From contig NZ_JAHLQJ010000011.1 of the NCBI RefSeq assembly GCF_018919145.1, positions 1 to 64,000 of the forward strand: a stretch of 64,000 nucleotides of DNA. Direction: 5' to 3'. Shown piece after piece: positions 25,769-32,878 of this stretch. The translations under genes and the position numbers were made by a program. The notes under the pieces were generated by a model that did not search any database, was not told where the DNA came from, and saw nothing but the letters and a program-made list of their open reading frames with translations. The stretch is from Paenibacillus brevis (GTDB taxonomy: Bacteria > Bacillota > Bacilli > Paenibacillales > Paenibacillaceae). Position 1 is the first letter of the stretch; each line of letters starts with the position of its first letter.

Positions 25769-26455
25769 TTGTATACCATTTATCTTGTTGAGGACGAAGT
25801 CAGTTTAAATCAGCTCATTTGTTCATACTTGCAGCGGGAAGGCTGGAATGTCATTTCCTTTAAGGATGGGGAGGAAGCCAGACGTGCGATAACGCAGGAG
25901 CCTCATCTGTGGATACTGGATATTATGCTTCCCGGAATAGACGGCTATCAACTCATTCGCGAGATCCGTAAGGCAAACGAGTCCATTCCGGTTATCTTTA
26001 TTTCTGCACGGGATTCCGATCTGGACCGGATTAACGGCCTGGAGCTGGGCAGCGACGACTACTTGGCGAAGCCGTTTCAGACGCGCGAGCTCATCATCCG
26101 CGTCAGCAAGCTGTTGGAGCGCGTTTATGGAAAAGCACTTCATACACAGTCTGCTGCGCCGATTGCTCAGGACGAATATCCGCCATATACGATTGATAGA
26201 CAAGCCCGAATTGTGAGGGAGAATTCGGGAAAAGAAGTGGAGCTGACATCCAAGGAATTCGATCTGCTGGACTATTTTGTGTCGCATGCCGGATTGGTTG
26301 TGCAGCGCGAACATATTTTGAATGAGGTCTGGGGTCGGGACTACTTCGGCTCGGACCGCGTCGTGGACGATCTCATCTGGCGATTGCGCAAAAAAATGCC
26401 GGAGCTACGGCTGGAAACCTTATACGGCCTCGGATATAGGCTGGTGAAAAGATGA
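25769..26455 (+). CDS. OmpR/PhoB-type response regulator
   Basis: A 228-residue two-component regulator. The receiver domain (1-120) has the acidic pair EDE near residue 7, the phosphorylated aspartate in LDIMLPGIDG near 51, the conserved Ser in ISARDSD near 79 and the lysine in LAKPF near 101. The C-terminal winged helix (about 130-228) ends in DDLIWRLRKKM and TLYGLGYRL, as in PhoB-like DNA binders. TTG at 25769 is chosen because AAAGGGGAG lies at good spacing; a longer reading from 25730 has none. Its stop overlaps the kinase start (ATGA). First gene of the island operon. Confidence 0.88.
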   Translation: MYTIYLVEDEVSLNQLICSYLQREGWNVISFKDGEEARRAITQEPHLWILDIMLPGIDGYQLIREIRKANESIPVIFISARDSDLDRINGLELGSDDYLAKPFQTRELIIRVSKLLERVYGKALHTQSAAPIAQDEYPPYTIDRQARIVRENSGKEVELTSKEFDLLDYFVSHAGLVVQREHILNEVWGRDYFGSDRVVDDLIWRLRKKMPELRLETLYGLGYRLVKR

Positions 26456-27897
26456 AGCATTGGCCTTTGGCAATCAAAATATGGTTCGTCTTCGCCGCTT
26501 TGTTGCTTTGCATATTTTTGATGATGGCCTCGGTTCTCCCCTATCTGCTGAAAAGCTTTTTTACCGAGCAAACCTACGCGATGATTCGGGATTCCCAGCA
26601 GCAATTAAACTTTCTTACGGACATTTCTGGTGAAGGACATATAGAGTTCAGAGATGACGGCGGTGTGGGGTTAAAGAGGAACCTGCCAACGGATCAAGCG
26701 GCGCCGAATGACGATCCCGCAGACGGACGACTCGAAAAAGTCCAGCCGACCGGATACATGGGCGGGCCCGCGATCGGCCATTTATTATTGGTGGAAGGGA
26801 AAGCGTATTTTCTGAACAGTGACAGGAGCTTGCCCGATTCATTAACCAGGCGGCTCGAGCAGGAGGCCTCCGGGCAATTAACAGCGCTTGAGACTAACGC
26901 AGTCAAAGTGGATGGCAACACCCTTTTTTACGCCATCTCCAAAACCTCGAATGGCGGCTCAAGCGTACTGATCTCCTATGCATGGTCGGAGTATCGCAAT
27001 GAGATGACCGGAGCGATGTTCCGCAATTTGCTGCTGCTTCTGATCGCATTTATGATACTCAGCTCGATTCCTTGCATCTGGCTCGCTCGGTATTTATCCG
27101 GCCCGCTCGCCCGGATGAAGCGCCAAGTGAAACGAATGTCGGAGGGCAACTGGCATGAACCGTTCGAGTCGGGACGAAGAGACGAGATCGGCAAGCTGTC
27201 CCTCGCCTTCGACGAAATGCGCCAGCGGCTGCTTCGCCAGGATGAGACACAGCAAGCGCTGCTGCAAAACATTTCTCATGAGTTAAAAACGCCTGTCATG
27301 ATTATTCGCAACTATGCGCAGTCCATTGTTGACGGCATTTATCCGAGAGGAACGATGGAGGGAAGCGTGGACACCATCCTGCAGGAGTCCGACCGGATCA
27401 TGGAGCGGATTTACGAACTGATATCGCTTAGCAGGCTACAGTACGTTTCTTCGCGCGAGGTTCCCCACCAATGGTTTAACATCGCTGATGTGGTCCAAGG
27501 CACGGTGGAGCGGCTGCGCTTCCGCCGACCGGCGCTTCATTGGATTGTTGAACCGCCTTCTTGGCGAATCCACGGCAATGTCGAGCAATGGCGAGTCGTG
27601 TTTGAAAATTTGCTGGACAATCAAATCCGCTATGCCCATAGACAAATTTCCATCACGGCTTCCGTGGACGAGTCCCGCACCCGAATCATTGAAATTCGCA
27701 ATGACGGACCACTACTCGAAGCCGCAATGCTGAAAGACTTGTTTGAACCGTACCGCACGGGGACGGGCGGCCAGTTCGGGCTTGGTCTTGCCATCGTCAG
27801 GCAAATCTTGACCAGCTGCGGGGCGCAGATCGAGGTGAGCAATGAACAATCGGGCGTCAGCTTTCGGCTGAAGCTTGCCAAGGAGGACAGAGAATGA
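26452..27897 (+). CDS. Sensor histidine kinase
   Basis: A 481-residue membrane kinase and partner of the regulator upstream (4-bp overlap). One helix near 12-35, an extracytoplasmic sensor domain of about 150 residues, a second helix near 185-210, then HAMP (about 212-265). The phospho-accepting histidine is in NISHELKTPVM near 280. The N box reads ENLLDN near 384 and the G box GLGLAIV near 445. The sensor domain carries no fold I recognise. Its stop overlaps the first permease gene (ATGA), which ties sensing directly to transport. Confidence 0.88.
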   Translation: MKHWPLAIKIWFVFAALLLCIFLMMASVLPYLLKSFFTEQTYAMIRDSQQQLNFLTDISGEGHIEFRDDGGVGLKRNLPTDQAAPNDDPADGRLEKVQPTGYMGGPAIGHLLLVEGKAYFLNSDRSLPDSLTRRLEQEASGQLTALETNAVKVDGNTLFYAISKTSNGGSSVLISYAWSEYRNEMTGAMFRNLLLLLIAFMILSSIPCIWLARYLSGPLARMKRQVKRMSEGNWHEPFESGRRDEIGKLSLAFDEMRQRLLRQDETQQALLQNISHELKTPVMIIRNYAQSIVDGIYPRGTMEGSVDTILQESDRIMERIYELISLSRLQYVSSREVPHQWFNIADVVQGTVERLRFRRPALHWIVEPPSWRIHGNVEQWRVVFENLLDNQIRYAHRQISITASVDESRTRIIEIRNDGPLLEAAMLKDLFEPYRTGTGGQFGLGLAIVRQILTSCGAQIEVSNEQSGVSFRLKLAKEDRE

Positions 27898-28793
27898 AGA
27901 ACGAAGCGACCTCAAACGTCTTCAGCAGCCGTTTCTCGCGGTTTATTCGATCGGAAGCAATGGGCGCATTCTGGCTGCTTGCTCCAAGCTTAGTGGGGTT
28001 TTCCATCTTCTACCTCATTCCGTTCGGACAGAGCATTCTGGGCTCATTCGAAGACCGATTGGGGGGCGGCCTCACCTTGTCGAACTACCAGGAACTGCTG
28101 CTTAGTTCTTCGTTCCAGAAAGCAGCGTCCAACACCTTCTTGTTCACCGCGATCAGCGTGCCGATTCTCGTCGCTATATCGCTATTGCTCGCACTGTTTT
28201 TGAATCAGCGTGTGTTCCTTCGGAATTGGCTGCGCACAGCTTATGTGCTGCCGTTGGTCGTGCCGGTTGCTTCAATCGTGCTGGTCTGGCAGATCCTGTT
28301 CGATTGGAACGGGGCTATCAATGCGGTTATTCAGCACTTCGGCCTTGACCGCCGAGATTGGATGAAGTCGGAATGGGCCGGTTTTGTAATCATCCTGGTT
28401 TATATATGGAAAAACATCGGTTACAACATCATTCTGTTTCTGGCCGGCTTGCAGAACATTCCGGGGCAATATTATGAGATAGCCGATCTGGAAGGGGCCG
28501 GGCCTGTGCGTAAGCTGTTTGGCATTACGTTCATCTACTTGACGCCGACGACGTTTCTGGTCGTACTGATGTCCGTGTTGAATTCGTTCAAGGTGTTCCG
28601 CGAGACGTACCTGGTTGCCGGCGCTTACCCGCACGATCGCATTTATATGATGCAGCATTACATGAACAACATGTTTTTGTCCCTGGATATTCAGAAAGTG
28701 TCCGCGGCGGCAGTATTGATGGCGCTTTGCATCATGGCGCTCGTGTTCATTCTGTTCCGCACGGAACGGATGTTCCGCTCATTCATGGAGTAG
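27894..28793 (+). CDS. ABC sugar-type permease, MalF/UgpA-like
   Basis: A 299-residue inner-membrane permease with six predicted helices. The EAA loop, which docks the ATPase, reads EIADLEGAGPVRKLFGITFIYL near residues 198-217. It belongs to the carbohydrate-uptake (CUT1) permease group that uses a substrate-binding lipoprotein and a shared ATPase. Translation is coupled to the kinase gene by an ATGA overlap. The next gene encodes the second permease. No ATPase is in the operon; a shared MsmX-type ATPase elsewhere would be needed. Substrate unknown. Confidence 0.87.
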   Translation: MKNEATSNVFSSRFSRFIRSEAMGAFWLLAPSLVGFSIFYLIPFGQSILGSFEDRLGGGLTLSNYQELLLSSSFQKAASNTFLFTAISVPILVAISLLLALFLNQRVFLRNWLRTAYVLPLVVPVASIVLVWQILFDWNGAINAVIQHFGLDRRDWMKSEWAGFVIILVYIWKNIGYNIILFLAGLQNIPGQYYEIADLEGAGPVRKLFGITFIYLTPTTFLVVLMSVLNSFKVFRETYLVAGAYPHDRIYMMQHYMNNMFLSLDIQKVSAAAVLMALCIMALVFILFRTERMFRSFME

Positions 28794-28815
28794 GAGCAAG
28801 AGGGAGGTGAATGAT

Positions 28816-29673
28816 GTGATAAAGGGATGGGGCGCGCCGTTGCTGCGCTCGCTGCTGTTAATTCCCATCGCGGGTCTGCTGCTGCTGCCCGTCGTCCTGC
28901 CCGTCGTCAATTCTTTGATGACGAAGCGGGAAATCAGTGCCAACTACGGCATGTTGGGCAAAACCGATACGAGCTCGTTCGTCAATTTGAAATGGATTCC
29001 CGACTGGGTGTCCTTCCAGCAGTATAAAGAAGTGCTGATCTCGTCGCCGCAATTTCTGCACCTGTTCTGGAATTCAGTATATATGGTGGTGCCCATCATC
29101 GTCGGACAAACGATTGTGGCAACGCTCGCCGCATTCGCGTTCGGAAAGCTGCGTTTTCGGGGCAGAGAAGCTTTGTTTTTTATCTATCTGATGACGATGC
29201 TGATGCCGTTCCAGGTGACGCTTGTGCCCAACTATTTGATGGCCGATCGTCTAGGCCTTCTGAATCATCCCAGCTCCATCATACTCCCCGGCGTGTTCGG
29301 AGCATTCGGCGTGTTTCTGCTCAGGCAATTCATGCTCCACATCCATTCGTCTTTTATCGAAGCGGCCAAGATGGATGGAGCGGGAATCATGCGTATACTC
29401 GTATCGATCGCGCTGCCGATGGTGAAGCCGGGCATCGCCGCGCTCGTCGTGCTCCTGTTCGTCGACTATTGGAATATGGTCGAGCAGCCGCTCATTTTTC
29501 TTCAGGATGCCGCCATGCAGCCGCTCTCGGTCTTTCTCTCCCGCATACAAGAAGATCTGCTCGGCGTATCGTTTGCCGTTTCGGTTGTTTATATGATGCC
29601 GATGGTGCTTCTGTTCTTAAGCGCCGAACGGTATTTTATTGAAGGAATCCAGCTTTCCGGCGTAAAAGGCTGA
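28816..29673 (+). CDS. ABC sugar-type permease, MalG/UgpE-like
   Basis: A 285-residue partner permease with about six helices. The EAA loop is EAAKMDGAGIMRILVSIALP near residues 175-194. A periplasmic-side loop after the first helix (about 30-70) is somewhat long. GTG at 28816 follows AGGGAGGTGA at ideal spacing, so it is preferred over the GTG at 28807. With the previous gene it makes a heterodimeric CUT1 channel. Next comes the adaptor-like gene, which is unusual for such an uptake system. Confidence 0.87.
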   Translation: MIKGWGAPLLRSLLLIPIAGLLLLPVVLPVVNSLMTKREISANYGMLGKTDTSSFVNLKWIPDWVSFQQYKEVLISSPQFLHLFWNSVYMVVPIIVGQTIVATLAAFAFGKLRFRGREALFFIYLMTMLMPFQVTLVPNYLMADRLGLLNHPSSIILPGVFGAFGVFLLRQFMLHIHSSFIEAAKMDGAGIMRILVSIALPMVKPGIAALVVLLFVDYWNMVEQPLIFLQDAAMQPLSVFLSRIQEDLLGVSFAVSVVYMMPMVLLFLSAERYFIEGIQLSGVKG

Positions 29674-29692
29674 GCGAAAGGAGAATGGCAAC

Positions 29693-30823
29693 ATGGTACA
29701 GCGAAAACAACAGATTGCCGGCATTGCACTGGCTGCACTGCTTCTCGTACTGGCTGGATTTACGTTGTTCAGCCAAACGCTTCAAACCGCCTTGCTGCCC
29801 AAAGTGACGACCGAGAAGCCTATAAAAAAAACGTTGGCCCTTCACATCGAAGGCAGCGGTGAGATCACGCCGCGCAAGCAAACGGAATTAAACAGCGACA
29901 GCGGCTGGAAGGTGGAAAAGGTGCATGTTCGCAAGGAACAACAAGTCAAGAAGGGGCAGATTCTCATAACGTTCGACGTAACAGAAGCGCAGCAGCAGCT
30001 TCTCGATGCGGAGGACGAATTGAAGAAAAGAAACCTGAACCGGGAACTGCTTAAAGAACAATTCATGGCTGCTCAGCGCTCGGGGGACGAGGAAGAGGTC
30101 CGCAAGGCCACACGCGACCTTGAACTGGATCGGATAGATACGGACATCGCGATGCGGAAAATAGAAACACTGCGCAAAGATATAGAACAAAAGCGCACGT
30201 TGACTTCGCCTGCGGACGGCAATGTGGCGGACCTTCAAGCCGAGGAAGGAATGAACATCCCACAGGGGCAGCGGGTGTTGACGCTGGTGGAGACCGGAAA
30301 GGGATTCCAATTCACTTTTACGATTGAAAAAGAAAGCGCCGATTTGATTCGTAAAGGCGAGAAAGTGTCTGTTGACGTGAACGAGGATAAGCCCCGGCAG
30401 ATCGAAGGAACCGTCGAAGAAATCAAGGACGCGGTCTCGGGCGGCGGCAACAAGCCGGGCGTTGAAAGCGATAATCCGGACAGCGTCCCCAAGACGCAAA
30501 AAACAATCATCGTCTACGTGACAGGAAACAACCTTAAAGGAGGTGAGTACGCCAGCGTCAGTTGGAATAAGCCGTTTAAGGAGCAGGGTCTTGTCATCAA
30601 CAAAAAATGGCTCAAAAAAGACGGAAGCGGAAGTTATGTATTTGTTGTTCGCGAAAATCGAAGCTCCCTCGGCAACACATACACGGTCCAGAAGGCTTAT
30701 GTGAATACGGGGAAAGGGAACGGCGAGGAGATCGTCGTGCTTGGTGGCCTTTACCCGGAAGAAGACATTGTGACAGATTCAAGCGAACCGTTGCAGGAAG
30801 GCAATCGCGTTCGATTAAATTGA
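29693..30823 (+). CDS. HlyD / RND-adaptor-like membrane-fusion protein
   Basis: A 376-residue protein with one N-terminal membrane helix (about 8-30). The split biotinyl-lipoyl-like domain is visible as VEKVHVRKEQQVKKGQILI near 80-100 and SPADGNVADLQAEEGM near 168-185. Between them lies a charged helical hairpin (about 100-165). A beta-barrel region and a C-terminal membrane-proximal part follow. In Gram-positives such proteins usually accompany MacB-type ABC exporters; here it sits 20 bp after the sugar permeases and 5 bp before the binding protein. No exporter is adjacent. A role in the same complex is inferred from gene order only. Confidence 0.82.
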   Translation: MVQRKQQIAGIALAALLLVLAGFTLFSQTLQTALLPKVTTEKPIKKTLALHIEGSGEITPRKQTELNSDSGWKVEKVHVRKEQQVKKGQILITFDVTEAQQQLLDAEDELKKRNLNRELLKEQFMAAQRSGDEEEVRKATRDLELDRIDTDIAMRKIETLRKDIEQKRTLTSPADGNVADLQAEEGMNIPQGQRVLTLVETGKGFQFTFTIEKESADLIRKGEKVSVDVNEDKPRQIEGTVEEIKDAVSGGGNKPGVESDNPDSVPKTQKTIIVYVTGNNLKGGEYASVSWNKPFKEQGLVINKKWLKKDGSGSYVFVVRENRSSLGNTYTVQKAYVNTGKGNGEEIVVLGGLYPEEDIVTDSSEPLQEGNRVRLN

Positions 30824-30836
30824 GAGGATGATTCAT

Positions 30837-32231
30837 TTGAGAAAATCGGTTTGGTTAGTCATGCTGTCCATCGTACTGCTGTTATCCGCGTGTGCGAAAA
30901 GCGGCGGCGTGTCTCCCGCAAGCAGTTCCAAAGGCGCTCCCATAGGCGCTTCCCAGGGCGTTCCCACAAACGATTCCCAAAGTTTGACGGTGGACGGCAA
31001 GAAAACCGTCGTTGTATCTGTCCTGAGGAAAAATCGTTTCATGGAATCCGCTGTGAGGTCATTCGAGGAAAAGCATAAGGACATTCAAATCGAAATAAAA
31101 GAATACAAAGCGTCGACAGGAACGGAAAGCGACGGCACCGGGGAGATGCTCTCGGAAGCAGACGTTGAAAAATACGTACAATCGGTAACGACACAAGCTA
31201 TTTCCGGCAAAGGCGCTGACCTTATTCTCATGAACAACTTGCCGCAAGACAAGTTCGTCGACAAAAAACTGCTGGTCGACTTGAACGACCTGATCGCCAA
31301 AGACAGCTCGTTCGATCAAAACGCGGTATACGCCAATATTTTGAAGGCCTCCCAAGACGGGGACGGGCTGTATGTCATGCCGCTCTCCATTTCGCTCGAA
31401 ACGGTTCAAGGAAATACCTCGTTGCTAAAACAGGCGAATATTTCAGTCGACAAAAATAAACCTTGGAGCTGGAGTGAATTCAAGGACGTCGCCAACAAAC
31501 TGCAGCAGCAGGGGGGCTACGAAGGATATTACAATATGGCAATGTCACCGCTTCTCTACGATTATATCGAGGAGAATTACGAGGAGCTGGTCGGACAGGG
31601 CAAGCCGAACTTTGACTCGGAGATGTTCCTCAGCATGATGAAGGAAGTCAAGTCGATCTATGACGAAGGCTTGCTCAGCGAAGGCTTTACGTCAGACCCT
31701 AATAAAGCGATATTTAAAATGGTCGGCATAATGAACCCTATGGTGGCACTGACGATGTCCTCGGACTTTGATTATTACCAGAAGCCGAGCGCAGGCGGAA
31801 AGAAGGTAGGCGTACCGTTCAAGACCATGGACAGCTTTGGAATTAACAGCAAATCCGACGTTCAAGCCGAAGCATGGGAATTCATCAAGTTTTTGCTCTC
31901 CGATGAGACGCAAGCTTCGCCAGATCTTTTTGGATTGCCGGTCAACAAAGTCGCCCTCGATAAGAAATTGAATGAAGTTCTGCAAGTTATCGAGAGCGGA
32001 ACCATTGAATTGCCGATCCCGAAAGAACAGCTGCCGAGCAGCGAAACGTTGAAAAGCCGGATTGCGGAAGTACAGAAGCTGGTCGCGGAAGCGGGCGCTC
32101 TCAGATCCGGCGATATGAAAGTGTTAACGATCGCTCTGGAGGAGTTCGAAAGCTTTAAGAGCGGGCAGAAATCGGCAGAAGAAGTCAGCAAGCTGATCCA
32201 GAATCGGGTAACAACGTATTTGAATGAGTAA
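30837..32231 (+). CDS. Extracellular solute-binding lipoprotein (ABC)
   Basis: A 464-residue lipoprotein: a short hydrophobic signal ends in the lipobox LLSAC, followed by a Ser/Gly/Pro-rich tether. The body has the alpha/beta pattern of cluster-B/MalE-type binding proteins (VVVSVLRKNRFMESAVRSFE start; WSWSEFKDVANKL near 205). It would deliver a ligand to the two permeases upstream. TTG 30837 has AGAGGATG in front; ATG 30828 is the alternative, three residues longer. Residues at the far C-terminus look helical and may be an extension. Its end overlaps the sigma factor gene by 8 bp. Confidence 0.85.
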   Translation: MRKSVWLVMLSIVLLLSACAKSGGVSPASSSKGAPIGASQGVPTNDSQSLTVDGKKTVVVSVLRKNRFMESAVRSFEEKHKDIQIEIKEYKASTGTESDGTGEMLSEADVEKYVQSVTTQAISGKGADLILMNNLPQDKFVDKKLLVDLNDLIAKDSSFDQNAVYANILKASQDGDGLYVMPLSISLETVQGNTSLLKQANISVDKNKPWSWSEFKDVANKLQQQGGYEGYYNMAMSPLLYDYIEENYEELVGQGKPNFDSEMFLSMMKEVKSIYDEGLLSEGFTSDPNKAIFKMVGIMNPMVALTMSSDFDYYQKPSAGGKKVGVPFKTMDSFGINSKSDVQAEAWEFIKFLLSDETQASPDLFGLPVNKVALDKKLNEVLQVIESGTIELPIPKEQLPSSETLKSRIAEVQKLVAEAGALRSGDMKVLTIALEEFESFKSGQKSAEEVSKLIQNRVTTYLNE

Positions 32232-32781
32232 CGAAAAAGAGCAGCGGGATATGTCGAACGCCGAACTGCTGCACATGCTGTACACCCGTTATTTCAAACT
32301 GGTTTACTTTACGGCCTACTCGGTTACCAAGGATCGGGAGCTGGCGCAGGATGCGGTTCAGGAGACGTTCTTGAAGGCTTACTGCCGCATCGACTCGTTG
32401 AAGCAGCAGGGCCAGATACACGCATGGCTCAAGGCGGTCTCCCGAAATGTGGCGATTGACATGTATCGCAAGCAATGCCGGGAAATGTACAGCTATCGGT
32501 CGTTGCAGGACGCCTGCTTGGGAGAAACCAGCGTGGAAGGGGCAATCGTCGATCAGGACTTCCTTAGTGGATTACTCTCTTCGTTGAAGCCTATCAACCG
32601 GCAGGTGCTACTGCTCGTCTACAAGTATGGCTTCACCTATGAACAACTTGCCGATTGTCAGAAAACGTCGATCAGCGCTGTGAAGTCGAGAATCCATCGC
32701 ATTAAACGGAAGTTGCGTGGCATGGCTTTGCATATGGAAACTATTGTGGAAATGCCTGCACATTTGTTGGAGGCAAAATGA
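32224..32781 (+). CDS. ECF-like RNA polymerase sigma factor
   Basis: A 185-residue sigma-70 family protein with region 2 (about residues 14-85: YSVTKDRELAQDAVQETFLKAY binds core polymerase and the -10 element) and region 4 (about 115-165: YGFTYEQLADCQKTSISAVKSRIHR helix-turn-helix). Regions 1 and 3 are missing, as in ECF sigmas. No anti-sigma gene adjoins it. The start codon overlaps the end of the binding-protein gene (ATGAGTAA), so it is translated with the transport operon. The obvious target is the Big2 protein gene downstream, but no promoter motif was tested. Confidence 0.85.
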   Translation: MSNEKEQRDMSNAELLHMLYTRYFKLVYFTAYSVTKDRELAQDAVQETFLKAYCRIDSLKQQGQIHAWLKAVSRNVAIDMYRKQCREMYSYRSLQDACLGETSVEGAIVDQDFLSGLLSSLKPINRQVLLLVYKYGFTYEQLADCQKTSISAVKSRIHRIKRKLRGMALHMETIVEMPAHLLEAK

Positions 32782-32804
32782 GCAATTGACGAGGATTGGA
32801 AAGG

Positions 32805-32837
32805 CTGCCGGACTCGCAGAGAAAAGCGGTCCGGCAG
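32805..32837 (+). other. GC-rich hairpin between sigma factor and Big2 genes
   Basis: CTGCCGGACT and GGTCCGGCAG form a 10-bp stem around a 13-nt loop. A T-run does not follow directly. It may reduce readthrough or shield the mRNA end. Confidence 0.4.
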
Positions 32838-32878
32838 TGGCGCGTATATGCTTCAATGTCAAAAAAAAGGGGTTGTGA

